64,000 nt of DNA from Neovahlkampfia damariscottae (Eukaryota > Heterolobosea > Selenaionea > Neovahlkampfiida > Neovahlkampfiidae), in NCBI GenBank assembly GCA_016618085.1, contig JABLTG010000014.1:62001-126000 (forward strand), in the 5' to 3' direction. Below the pieces are notes generated by a model. It worked only from the letters and a program-made list of their open reading frames with translations. It ran no database searches and had not been told where the DNA came from. Of the stretch, positions 53,330 through 63,962 are shown one piece after another (the stretch's first letter is position 1; each line of letters begins with the position of its first letter). The position numbers were made by a program, and so were the translations under genes.

Positions 53330-53957
53330 ATGGAAGAAAGCAAATTTGATGAGCTTTTAAAAAAAGCTTTTGACCGATATATGGAATTAGAAAAAGATAC
53401 CTTTGTCACCCACAGCAAGAAACAAGGAATAGAAGTGTCTGTGAAAAAAAGTTCCGAAGAATCGGACATTATCAAAGGTGTTGGTTATACAAAAATGACA
53501 CCAGAAGAGATTTATTCTAAACTAAGTCCTTTAAATTCCGTGAAAGATATTAAATATTTCAATCCAAAACTTGCAGAAAGAGAAATAATAAAAGAGTAAA
53601 AAAAAAATTTTTGTTCCTTAATTAAATAGTTATGGAGATTCAAAAATAGTATTTAAAGAAAGATATAGTGCAGGTGTTATGTTCGTTTCAGATAGAGATT
53701 TCGTCAAAGCTTCACAATTCACCAAAAAGAATGATAAAGAATATTTTTGGATCAATGCTCCTGTTGAAGATTATGAAGTAACAAATGGTTGTGTGAGAGC
53801 GTTAAACAAAATTGCAGGTTGGCACTTTATCGTTGAAGATGATCAAACAAAGGTAATCATGATATTTCAAACTGTTTTTAATGGTTATTTACCTCAATAC
53901 TTGATTGATCAATCATTACTAGAAGCTCCTTTATGTTTAAGGTTAATGGAAAAATAA
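53330..53957 (+). CDS. START-like lipid-binding protein, copy 2
   Basis: 197 aa tandem paralogue of the preceding gene (gap 70 nt). KFDELLKKAFDRYMELEKDT, VKKSSEESDIIKGVGYTKMT, then across a 34-nt intron (53596-53629) YGDSKIVFKERYSAGVMF, VSDRDFVKASQFTKKNDKEY, WINAPVEDYEVTNGCVRA and VIMIFQTVFNGYLPQYLIDQ. Intron position is the same as in copy 1, showing local duplication after intron gain. The C-terminus is slightly shorter. ATTGG at 53302 is 24 nt before the ATG. Cargo is unknown. Confidence 0.8.
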
Positions 53958-54033
53958 AAGTGCACTTGGGATCCCAGACCCTTTCATTTTATTTTGATTT
54001 TTCATCTCGTTTTTCATTGGTCAAAATCTCAAC

Positions 54034-55212
54034 ATGTCAACGACAGACGTAAAAAAGAAAAAGAAAAAGAAACCTGTTGATTCAAAGAAATATACATTTG
54101 ATAACAATTCAAGTAGTGGTGCCAGAAATTTCATGGTCATTGATTCTCCTGTGACTCCACAAAAAGTTGAAAAAAAAAATAACTTCAAAAAGGCAGTACT
54201 TGGAGAAAAAAAAGATTCAAGTGACGAAGAATATGAAGAAAAAAATAACTTGAACGAACCAATAGAATCAGAATCAGATTCAGAGGAAGAACAAGAGATT
54301 GAAGAAAAGAAAAAAAGAAAACATGAAAGAAAGAAGTCATTGTTTTCAGAAATGAATGATGAAATATTTGGTGACTTTAGTTTAGATTCCAACCCAAACC
54401 AAAAACCAAAACCAAAACTAAACAAACCAAAAAGAGCGCCAATTCAAATTAATGTACCAAAAGAGTTAGATGGAGAAAATGAAATCCAAAGACATAATTC
54501 AGGAACAATTGAAAAGGAAAAATCAACTTTAGAGAAATTACAAAACGAACAAAATTTATCACGACCTTCTTCTCTCCCAGCAAATAACCTCTTGGAAAAG
54601 AAAAAGAAGAAAAAGGATGAAGATTATAATATTGAAGAAGATTTGGCTGGTTCAACATTTTTTATGTTATCTGGAAAACAAAAAGATGTTGTTGACAAAA
54701 AAGTCAATTTTGGTCTAATAGGAAAAAGGTTGGATGAAAAAACGGATAAAATAACATTGAGAAAGAAAATTAAAAAAAAAGAAGGTTATCTATTCAAAAA
54801 ATCATCTGATGGTGAAAGAGCTCATAAAAGATATGTTGTTGCTGAAAAAGATAAAAAAAAAGATAGGATATTATTTTCAATTTATAAAACTGAAATGGAT
54901 TACAAAAAAGAAGAAGCACCAATTCAAGAATGTTATATTCATGAGGAATTATCAAAAGATAATATTGATTTTAAAACATTGAAAAGATCAGTTACTGTGG
55001 ACAAAAAGACTCAATTCTTCAATTGCTTTCATGTTGTTCCAGATAGAGATGACAAAAAAAAGTTTACATTATGGACAGAAAATGAAAAAACGGTTAATGA
55101 ATGGATGTATGCAATTCATAGTATGTTACTTTTTGATGATTCTAATGAAGAATCAATGAGTAAACCAAAATCAAAAAAAAAGAATTTCATTGCTGAAATT
55201 TTTGATTTGTAA
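54034..55212 (+). CDS. PH-domain protein with charged disordered N-terminus
   Basis: 392 aa intronless. Residues 1-245 are Lys/Glu/Ser rich and probably disordered, with possible phosphosites (VIDSPVTPQK) and a basic motif (KKKRKHERKKS). A pleckstrin homology domain covers ~250-365: KKEGYLFKKSSDGERAHKRY, VVAEKDKKKDRILFSIYKTE, QFFNCFHVVPDRDDKKKFTL and the invariant Trp helix NEKTVNEWMYAIHSMLLF. The KR-rich beta1-beta2 loop would suit phosphoinositide binding. ATTGG at 54016 is 13 nt before the ATG. Likely a membrane-recruited adaptor. Confidence 0.8.
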   Translation: MSTTDVKKKKKKKPVDSKKYTFDNNSSSGARNFMVIDSPVTPQKVEKKNNFKKAVLGEKKDSSDEEYEEKNNLNEPIESESDSEEEQEIEEKKKRKHERKKSLFSEMNDEIFGDFSLDSNPNQKPKPKLNKPKRAPIQINVPKELDGENEIQRHNSGTIEKEKSTLEKLQNEQNLSRPSSLPANNLLEKKKKKKDEDYNIEEDLAGSTFFMLSGKQKDVVDKKVNFGLIGKRLDEKTDKITLRKKIKKKEGYLFKKSSDGERAHKRYVVAEKDKKKDRILFSIYKTEMDYKKEEAPIQECYIHEELSKDNIDFKTLKRSVTVDKKTQFFNCFHVVPDRDDKKKFTLWTENEKTVNEWMYAIHSMLLFDDSNEESMSKPKSKKKNFIAEIFDL

Positions 55213-55313
55213 AACAAAAAATATTGAATTTAATAAAAATCTATGTTTAAATTTTTTAAATTTTTAAGCATCATTTATTTGATAAAATTACCTCAAATTA
55301 GAATCTAATTCGT

Positions 55314-55318
55314 CCAAT
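55314..55318 (+). promoter_or_regulatory. CCAAT box directly abutting a start codon
   Basis: The sequence CGTCCAATCATG places the box one base before the ATG (55320) of the dCTP deaminase gene. The first exon then splices into family-conserved sequence, so this ATG is the only upstream candidate in frame. Confidence 0.5.
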
Positions 55319-55319
55319 C

Positions 55320-55966
55320 ATGTCAGTTTTAAGTAGAGACTCAATTTTAGAGGCAATTGAAAAAAAGTTTGAAAAACAATTTATTAATAAATAGAGAAAT
55401 CATCATTGATAACTTTGACGAAAAATTTTTAGGACCTGCTTCGTAAAATAAGAAAAGAAATTAATTTTTTTTTTTAGTTATGATTTGACACTTTCAAATG
55501 AATTCAGACATTTTAAACCTGGAATGGGCGTTATTGATATCAATGATAAATCAGATTATAAAGAGGTCACAGAAAAAATCCTTGTAAAAGAAGGAAAATC
55601 ATACATTATTTCACCACAACAATGCTGTTTAGCAATTACAGAAGAAAAAGTTTCACTTTCACCTTCAATCTGTGGTTTATTGGAAGGAAGATCCAGATTT
55701 GCGAGACATGGATTATTCGTTCACAGTAAGAAACAAAAATTGATTTTTACCTCAATCACCAGTTACTGCAGGTTTTATGCAACCTGGAATCTCCAATAGG
55801 CAAGTATTGGAAATCTATAATGCCTCAAATGTTTGAATTTCAAAGATTAATTTTTTTCCAGAATCCATTGGCATTATATCCTGGTACAAAGATTTGTCAA
55901 TTTATTTTCATGAGATTAGAAGGAGAAGCCAAATATCATGGTCAATTTGAAAATCAAACTTTATAA
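55320..55966 (+). CDS. dCTP deaminase (Dcd family)
   Basis: 171 aa; deaminates dCTP to dUTP, feeding dTMP synthesis (some relatives also hydrolyse dUTP). Exons join as MSVLSRDSILEAIEKK, EIIIDNFDEKFLGPAS, YDLTLSNEFRHFKPGM, LLEGRSRFARHGLFVH, ITAGFMQPGISNRQVLEIYN, NPLALYPGTKICQFIF. Introns 55367-55394, 55443-55477, 55726-55762, 55831-55861. The GRSRFARxG nucleotide loop and the catalytic Glu in VLEIYN are present. The acidic residue normally before PG (IDPG) is Gln (MQPG). This enzyme is standard in bacteria and archaea and uncommon in eukaryotes, but four native-size introns show it is settled in this genome. Confidence 0.88.
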
Positions 55967-56030
55967 ATAAATTTTTCTTCAAGTTCAAAGAAAACATTTA
56001 AAGTGATGATTGGTTGTTAAAATTCCACCA

Positions 56031-57164
56031 ATGGAAATACTCACTTTTTTGCCAACGAATAGTTTGATAAACTCTGAAGAAATTGAAGAAGAATTTGACT
56101 TTGACTCAAATTACATTGAAGTGATGGCTTCAAAAGCAAATGAACTTCAAGACTTCTTGGCAAATGTTGCTGCTACTCAAGCAAACGACATACAAGAGTA
56201 TTATATTCCAATTATTTTGACGAAAGGAAACGAATTCAAAGAACGAATTATCACCATTGCTGCAACTCAAGCAAATGACTTGCAAGAAAAATATATACCA
56301 AATATTATTACAAAAGGAAACGAAATCAAAGAACAAATAATAACTCAAGCTAATCAATTAGCTCATCCTGAAGAACTCATACAAGCTGGAATAAATCATG
56401 TCTTACATGTTTTACCACATTTAACAGTTTTATTATCAGTTGCATTTGTATTACTCTTATCATCTCCAATTTGGATAGTTTTATGGATTTTAAATTTAAT
56501 TATACCTTTGAAATATATTTTAATATTTACAGGAGAAGTTAGTTTCGTACAATTGAGTTCATGGTGGGCAATACCAACTTTGTTTGATGCAATATTTATT
56601 TTATTTTTAGAAAAACCATTAACTTGTTGGGGTTTTTTCAAAGGAAATAAAGGATATTTATTAGAAAAAGCATCCCAAAGAATGCGTAAACATGAATCAA
56701 TTGTTGATTTTGCTATTGAAAATAATCCATGGGAATTAAAATATGCATCAAATAAATTAAGAAAAAATTCAAAAATTGTTTTAAGAGCAGTTGAAAAAAA
56801 TGGTTTGACACTTCAATTTGCATCAAAAGAATTAAGATCCGATCTTGATGTTGTTTTTGAAGCAATAAAATCAAAAGGATTGGCTTTGAAATTTTCATCA
56901 CCAAATTTAACTGATCATCATCGTTTGGTTTTGAATGCTGTCAAACAAAATGGTTTAGCTATCAAATATGCATCAAAAAATTGTAAAGATAATTATTTAA
57001 TAGCAACTTCAGCTGTCAAAAAAAATTCAAAAAGTTATCGTTTTGTTTCAAGTCGTTTAAAAGAATCTACTGTAATATTAATGTTAAAAGATAAAATCTC
57101 ACCTGAAATTATTCTTGAAAATGGTATTAAAAAATTGAATAATGTCTCATTTTCATTTCAATAA
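56031..57164 (+). CDS. Membrane protein with N-terminal helical repeats and DUF4116 repeats
   Basis: 377 aa intronless. Residues ~20-120 hold about three repeats of a 36-residue unit: ATQANDIQEYYIPIILTKGN, ATQANDLQEKYIPNIITKGN, ending in TQANQLAHPEE. Two or three membrane helices follow (HLTVLLSVAFVLLLSSPIWI, VLWILNLIIPLKYILIF). The C-terminal 170 residues are DUF4116-type repeats (LKYASNKLRKNSKIVLRAVE, LQFASKELRSDLDVVFEAIK, LKFSSPNLTDHHRLVLNAVK, IKYASKNCKDNYLIATSAVK). DUF4116 expansions are a feature I associate with Naegleria. ATTGG at 56009, 17 nt upstream. Function unknown. Confidence 0.8.
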   Translation: MEILTFLPTNSLINSEEIEEEFDFDSNYIEVMASKANELQDFLANVAATQANDIQEYYIPIILTKGNEFKERIITIAATQANDLQEKYIPNIITKGNEIKEQIITQANQLAHPEELIQAGINHVLHVLPHLTVLLSVAFVLLLSSPIWIVLWILNLIIPLKYILIFTGEVSFVQLSSWWAIPTLFDAIFILFLEKPLTCWGFFKGNKGYLLEKASQRMRKHESIVDFAIENNPWELKYASNKLRKNSKIVLRAVEKNGLTLQFASKELRSDLDVVFEAIKSKGLALKFSSPNLTDHHRLVLNAVKQNGLAIKYASKNCKDNYLIATSAVKKNSKSYRFVSSRLKESTVILMLKDKISPEIILENGIKKLNNVSFSFQ

Positions 57165-57358
57165 TTCATTGTAAATAAAATTTATTTTTATCATTTTAAA
57201 TTGATCAGTTTGATGAAATGAATTTGAGCACAACTTAATAAAAGGAGATTAATTTTTGATGGAGATTCTTTGGAGGTTCTAATCATCTTGATTGGTCTTC
57301 GAACTACCAATAAAAACCGAATTTTCTTTCCAAATTCTGAACAAAAAAATCCAAACAA

Positions 57359-58905
57359 ATGAGACAACTTATTTATTTGATCGCATTGGTACTTTTTGCT
57401 TCTGCTCTTGGGGGTGAAATTACATATCTCCTTAAAACAGAACTAGGACTTCGCAATGGAAAATCTGACATTTTAATTCAATTAAACAAACAAGTAGATT
57501 TTGATAAACTCACTGGTAATAAAAACAAAAAAATAAATATAAAAAAGACGCAAAAGGAGTTCATGTTGATGACATGGAAGATCATGATGCTAGAGGTTTC
57601 CTTGTTATGAATACAGTAGTTAAAAAAAATATTCACATTTAATAAGCTCATGGAACATGCAAAAACACATCAAGCTTCATTAAAATCATTTTTAAAATCC
57701 AAAAATGTTGAATTTACATCATACTGGGTCTCAAATACAATTTGTGTTAAACAAGCAACTGAAGAATTAATCAATGAATTGGCTAAAAGAGAAGATATTA
57801 AACTCATTGAAGCAAATAAAGCTTTTTCACTTGATCTTGGAACACCAAATCAAGAAAACGTCAAATCAGTTGAAGAACCAGAATGGAATGTGAAATGGAT
57901 CAAAGCTGATCAAGTTTGGAAAAAAGGTTATGAAGGAAAAGGAATTGTAGTTGGTGTTAGTGATAGTGGTGTTCAACATGATCATCCAGCTCTTCTCAAA
58001 TCATACAGAGGGTATAAAGATGGAAAAGTAGAACATGATTACAATTGGTATGATGCAACACCAAACAAAGTACCAGTTCCTGAAGATGATAATGGTCATG
58101 GAATTCATTGTACAGGTACTGTAGCAGGAGGAAATGATGGAAAAAAAATTGGAATGGCTCCAAAAGCAAAATGGATTCATTGTAGATCAATGAAAATTAG
58201 AACAAGACAATGGTCACCAGAAAGTTTCATTGGATGTTTACAATTCTTCCTTGCACCAACAGATGTGAAAGGTAACAATCCTAACCCTAAATTAAGACCA
58301 CACACAACATCACATTCATATGGATGCTCTGCTGGACTTGGATGTCCAGATCAAGATGCAATGAGACCTGCAAGTGAAGCTTTAAGATCAGCTGGTGTAT
58401 ACATGTTTGTGTCTGCTGGAAATTCAGGCTCAAGATGTAGTTCAGTTAATACACAACCAGGTTTCTATGAAAAAGTAGTTACAGTTGGAGCAAGTGGAAG
58501 AAATTCAAATACAATTGCTAGTTTCTCATCAAGAGGACCAGTAAGATAATATTTATTTAACATTTCTTTTCAAAGGTAACAGTTGATGGTTCAAACAGAC
58601 TCAAACCTGAAATTACTGCACCAGGTGTACAAGTTGTCTCATGTGGTTTAGGAGGAACTTATAGATCTTTATCTGGAACTTCAATGGCTTCACCTGCTGT
58701 TAATGGTGCTGTTGCTCTTCTTTGGGAAGCTGTACCAAAACTTCAAAGAAGAATGAAAAAAACAATGGCACTTGTTTATAAAACTGCAACACCAATGGAA
58801 TCAACACAATGTGGATCAACACAAAATGTTCCAAATAATGTTTATGGATATGGTATTATTAACATTGAAAAAGCTGTTGAAGAGGGATTAAAATTATACC
58901 AATAA
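57359..58905 (+). CDS. Secreted subtilisin-family protease, tandem copy A
   Basis: 483 aa, close paralogue of the 16-kb protease. Signal peptide MRQLIYLIALVLFASALGG, short propeptide, then EWNVKWIKADQVWKKGYEGK. Catalytic Asp in GVSDSGVQHDH, His in NGHGIHCTGT, Asn in VSAGNSGSRC, Ser in SGTSMASPAVNG. Introns 57516-57547, 57619-57646 and 58541-58575; the first two in the propeptide are absent from the 16-kb copy. The Asp-Thr-Gly motif is Asp-Ser-Gly here. CCAAT at 57307. All active residues are kept, so it is likely functional and secreted or lysosomal. Confidence 0.9.
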
Positions 58906-58960
58906 AATTTATCGTTTTATTTCATTGGTTAAATTTCACTTAAGGACAAAAAAAAAACAG

Positions 58961-60513
58961 ATGATTGTTAGAGAATTAATTTACTTTATTTTATTAATTT
59001 TAACTGTTCAATCCTTTTCAGTTATTGATTTATCAGTTCAAAATGAATACAAAAAAAATACAAAAATTAATATTGTTATTCTATTTAAACAAGATTTTAA
59101 TTATTCAAAATTAAAACACACTTTAAATTCAGATGAAAAATCAATGATAATATTTAAAGAGTTGAATAGAATTTCAAAAAAATCACAAAACAAAATCAAA
59201 AAATATTTGTCAAAAAATAAGTTAAAACACAAAACTTTTTTTTCTCCAAATTGTATTTTTGTTGACAAAATTGAAAAGAAACAATTATTAAATATACTAA
59301 GTTTTGAATCAGAAAATGTCAAATTAATTACTTTAAATCAAAAAATAAAACAAAATTTAGGAAAAATTGTAACAAAAAATATAACCAAATCAATAAATCA
59401 ATTAAAACATCAATCAATTCAAAAAGATCAAATTGAATGGAATATAAAAAGAATATTCGCAGATAAAGTTTGGGAAAAAGGAATTAAAGGTAAAGGTATT
59501 ATTGTTGCAAATGCAGGTAAAATTAAAAGTATATAATTTAATTTAGATACTGGTATCAAATGGGATCACCCTGCATTGAAAAATACATACAATGGAAATA
59601 AAAATGGAAAAATCAATCACAATTATAGTTGGTATGATGCATTACATGAACCAATTGATGAACCAGATAATGTTTGTGGATATAATTTAACGATTCCATG
59701 TGATGATTATGATAAGATTTTCAATTATATTAACCTATTTTAAGTCATGGTAGTCATGTTATTGGTAGTATTATTGGAATGACACCTGAAAGAAGAATAT
59801 TTGGTGTTGCACCAGAATCAAAATGGATGGGTTGTAGAAATATGGATCATGGTTTGGGAAGTATTCAAACCTTTTTAGAATGTCTTCAATTTTATTTAGC
59901 ACCTACAGATGTGAAAGGTGAAAATCCAAATCCATTATTAAGACCTCATATTGTGACAAATAGTTATTCTTGTGGTATTGGTGTCTGCAAAGAAGAATTG
60001 TTCAATCCTGTAATTAAAGCATTAGTAGAATCTGGTGTTGCATTAACAGCTGCAGCTGGAAATTCACAATATTGTTCAAATATCAACGGAATTGTTGAAA
60101 GTTCACCTGAAATTATAACAGTTGGTGCTACTAGAAGAAATAGTGAAGAAATTACAAATTTCAGTAGTTTAGGTCCTGTGAAAAGAAATAACATGAGAAA
60201 ACCAGATGTTACAGCTCCAGGAGAAAAAATATTCTCGGCAATTCAGTGTTGTGCAATGTACGCTGAAATGTCTGGGACCTCAATGGCAGCTCCACAAATT
60301 TCAGGTGCAATTGCATTATTATGGTCAGGAATTCCAAAATTGAGAAGAAAAATAAAATTAACATGGAAAATATTAGAAAAAACTGCATTACATCAAGAAT
60401 CTATTTGGTGTAAAAGTGAATCAAAGACACCAAATAATGTATATGGTTATGGTACTGTTAATGTATTAAAAGCATTGGAATATGGACGTCAATTAGTTCA
60501 AAACAATGAATAA
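58961..60513 (+). CDS. Secreted subtilisin-family protease, tandem copy B, with a defective splice donor
   Basis: About 500 aa, starting 55 nt after copy A. Signal peptide IYFILLILTVQSFS, a Lys-rich propeptide, then EWNIKRIFADKVWEKGIKGK. Asp: NADTGIKWDHP, rebuilt over the 30-nt intron 59517-59546. His: SHGSHVIGS. Asn: AAAGNSQYC. Ser: SGTSMAAPQISG. The intron just before the His block should end at TTTTAAG (59744), but no GT donor exists at the needed phase; the sequence reads GATGATTATGATAAG where GA-GTAAG would fit. Either one G is missing in the assembly, the donor is non-canonical, or the gene is dying. It is more diverged and more AT-rich than copy A. Confidence 0.75.
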
Positions 60514-60552
60514 TTATTTTTGTATTCTTTTTTATCAATAAATGATGAAAGA

Positions 60553-62154
60553 TTAATTTATTGTATTCCTTAAATGTCCTATAAATTTTTCAATTTTATC
60601 ATAATTTTCCACTTGAGATATGTTTCCTATGACAGAAAGAGCAGGTTTTGAATTCAAAAATTTTTCTCTAACTCTTTTCAAATCATCAATGGTAACATCA
60701 TCTACATGTTGACATAAAAAATAACCAGAACGAATATGATTTAAATATAATAAATCATATGCTAAATTTGTTGATAAACCATGAATATCTTCTAAAACAG
60801 ATAAAATCATTGATTTGAATCTATTTTTAGCTGATTGAATTTCTTCTATTGTGATATCTTCAAACATTGATTGATATAAATGAGCAATTGGATGAATTAA
60901 TTTATATCCAATATCATGTCTTGTTGATGCAGATATTTGAAATATACCATTATCTGTATAAGGTTTATGTTCACATTTCATTGAATAAAAATCAAATTGA
61001 CATAAATATCTTGAATGAATAATTGAATGTAATCCTTTACCAGGTCCACCTGCAGAAAATGAATCACCACCTCCAATTAATGTTTCTAAAACATGTGCTG
61101 CATAAATATCTTTATCATTTAAAGAAAATCCTTGAAATGAAAGATTTACTGATGTTAATGGTGGTATATTTTGTTTCATAACTTCAAATGGTGGTTCTAA
61201 ATATTCTAATCTTTTTTCACCACCAATCCATTCACTCTTTTCATTTAAAAATATTTCATTTTCTGAATTTTTAAAATCAGAAAAATATTTTTCAACAAAT
61301 TTTGGAAATAAATTATAATCAACATTAACTCCTACAATAACACATCTTGTTGGATTAATATATTTTTTAATATATTTTAATAAATTTATCTCTTTAACTT
61401 CTTCTGGACAATAAAGTGATTTTCTTCCAAGGTTATTATTTCCAAAGCATGCTTCATTCAATAAATCATTTTGAACATTAGAAAAAACTACAAAATTTAA
61501 TTTTCAAAAAATATCTTTTAAACCTGGATTATAATATTGTTCTTCAAAATTTGATTTAATTGAATTCAATTTTTCATCAATCTCTAATTGTGTGAATTTT
61601 GGTGAAAAGATTGTTTCCGCTATAACTGAAAGAGCAGTTTCCATATCTTCTCTAAAAAATGTAGCATTAAATGTTAATGTTTCTGAATCAACTTCACTTT
61701 CATACATTATTCTATCACTTGATCTTGTTAACTAGTAAAAAAATAAGTTATTAAACCACAATCAAACTTGTTCATTTGTTAATTGATTTAATAAAACTGA
61801 AAGACCTCTCTCACTATCTAATTCATATCTTGAACCAATTTTAAATACTAAAGTTATATTTCCAAGTTTTGCGTTAGTGTCAAGTGTACCAATTTTTAGT
61901 TGATTTGGAAGTGTTGAAAGTTGAACATGTTGATCTTTAAAATGTGTCAATTGTTCTTTAACTTCTAAATTTAAATTCTTTAATGGTGTTTTCATGTCAA
62001 CCTAGAAAAATATTTTAAATTTATTTTTTTTGTATTTTTTTATTACTCCTGGTGTATAGTTGACTTTTGGTGGTTGTATTTTTATTTTTTTGGATGTATT
62101 ATAAAAATTAATATTAGATTTTTTGGGTATTTTGGAATGACGAAACATTTTCAT
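60553..62154 (-). CDS. Mitochondrial processing peptidase alpha subunit
   Basis: 494 aa M16-family subunit that grips presequences in the matrix. N-terminus MKMFRHSKIPKKSNINFYNT looks like a targeting peptide. Blocks: STLPNQLKIGTLDTNAKLG, FKIGSRYELDSERG, NEACFGNNNLGRKSLYCPEE, and the alpha-specific glycine loop TLIGGGDSFSAGGPGKGLHS. No HxxEH zinc site is present, as expected for alpha. Introns 62002-62046 (45 nt), 61732-61767 (36 nt) and 61488-61523 (36 nt); the last removes LKDIF and restores VFSNVQNDLLNE. ATTGG at 62207, 53 nt upstream. No beta subunit in view. Confidence 0.92.
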
Positions 62155-62246
62155 AGTTGGCAAAAACTTCAACAAAAAAATAAACTCTGAAAAAAAAAAT
62201 AATATTATTGGTTGAAATTATTCCGTAAAATAAAAAATGAATTTAT

Positions 62247-63962
62247 TTAAATTTCTTTTAAAAATATTAAATATTCATTTTTTAAATCCTCATTTTGAAT
62301 ATTTTGTACTATTTCATTCATACAAAATTCAACAAAAAATTTAATCTCTTTCGTTGATGATTTAAAATCAACAAAGAATTTCAAATTTTCAAATGAATTT
62401 AAATCATCTACTTTCGATTTATTTATGATCAATTCTAATAATTCTAAAACTTTATCTTTTAAAGTCAAAGATATTCCCTCATTTATAAACGAATCAAAGA
62501 TCATTTTTAAATTTGATTTTAAATTTATAAAATTAGAAATTAGTTCAATACAGTAATCAATCTTATAATATTAGTTTAATTATTTATTTTAACAAACTTC
62601 AATTTTTAAATTTAAATCATTTGGCGAATCAATCAAAGATTCCAAAATTATCATAAATATATTCTTTAAATAAAGAATGGAGTATTCTTCACAAAAAATT
62701 AAAACATTTGATAATAATTTTATATATTTCATTTTAATAGAAATATCCCATTGAGTTATTTTATCTCCAATTTTTTGAATTAAATTTTTTGAATAATTTT
62801 TAATTAATCTTCTTGATTTAATATTTGGATATCCATCGACAGTAAATGGTTCTTTTAATGGTATTAAATTGAATTTTATTTTATTTTCTTCTTCATCTTC
62901 TTTTATTAATTTATTTCCTAAAAGAGTAATTAAATTTAAAGATTCTATTTTTATTGAATCTAATTCATCAGATAAAAATAAAAATAGAATTGTCAAAATA
63001 AAATTTAAATTATTTTCTAATTCCGATAAATTATAAATCCAATGTTTTATACATTCAAATAATTCTAATCTAACTGTAGAATTTAAATCCATTGATAAAT
63101 TATAAAATATATTTTCTAATTTTAAAATATATTTCTCTCCATCATATCCACCACAAATAATTAAATATTTTAATGTTTTTAATGATATTGATCTAACATC
63201 AGACCTTGAATTTGAGAAATTTGGTATTAATGATTTAATTAAAGTTTCAGAAAATAATTTAAAATTTCTAATCTTTTGACAAAATTCAATAGTGGTCAAA
63301 CAAATTTCCTTTAACAAAAGATTATTAATTTAATTTATTACCTCATTTATCTTATAAAAATCTTTAAATGATTCACAAATTGAATTCTTCAAATGATCAT
63401 CACAGTAAATTTCTAAATCTTCTTCAATAAAATAAATTGAAATTAAATGTAATAATTTAATTAATAATAATCTAACTTCTTCACAATTTTCTATAAATTC
63501 ATCTTTTTGATTTATATTTTTTGATATTCTTGAAGTTATAATTGGAAATATAAATTTCAAAATCATTTTACTTTCATTTTTTAATATTTTAACGAATTTT
63601 ATAATAATTTGAATAGATATCTCCCTACAAACATCAATTTTATGTGTAAATATTGATATTAAATCTTTATATATTTTTGGAAATATTGATTGATGGTTCA
63701 TCAGTACTTGATGTTCATTTGTTAATTTTTCAATTTTTTTGATGATTGAAATACATATTAATCCTTCTGATTCTTTAAATTCTTTTAATAATTTCATTAA
63801 TTCATTCTCTAAATCACTTGAATTTTCAAATTTCTTAACTTTGATTTCATTCTTTTCTTCTGATTTAGTTTTGATTTTAATTTTAGTTTCTATTTTTTTC
63901 TTTTTTTTTAATGGTTTTTTTACCATTTCATTAAAGAAATCATCAACTTCTTTTTCGTCCAT
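62247..63962 (-). CDS. DNAAF5/HEATR2-like HEAT-repeat protein
   Basis: 548 aa from three exons (introns 63317-63349, 33 nt; 62551-62586, 36 nt). DNAAF5 is a cytoplasmic factor for pre-assembly of axonemal dynein arms. A Lys/Glu-rich start (KKPLKKKKKIETKIKIKTK) precedes HEAT helices. Diagnostic-looking region: SNSRSDVRSISLKTLKYLII, then LNSTVRLELFECIKHWIYNL, then DGYPNIKSRRLIKNYSKNLI, IGDKITQWDISIKMKYIKLL and the leucine-rich run to SNVLIFCEEYSILYLKNIF. In DNAAF5 the same order is HEAT, P..R.G.R.LV, DI.DW....R..SA.LL..LL.HAE. It is shorter than the human protein (855 aa). If right, the organism can build motile flagella. Other HEAT proteins remain possible. CCAAT at 63983. Confidence 0.65.
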
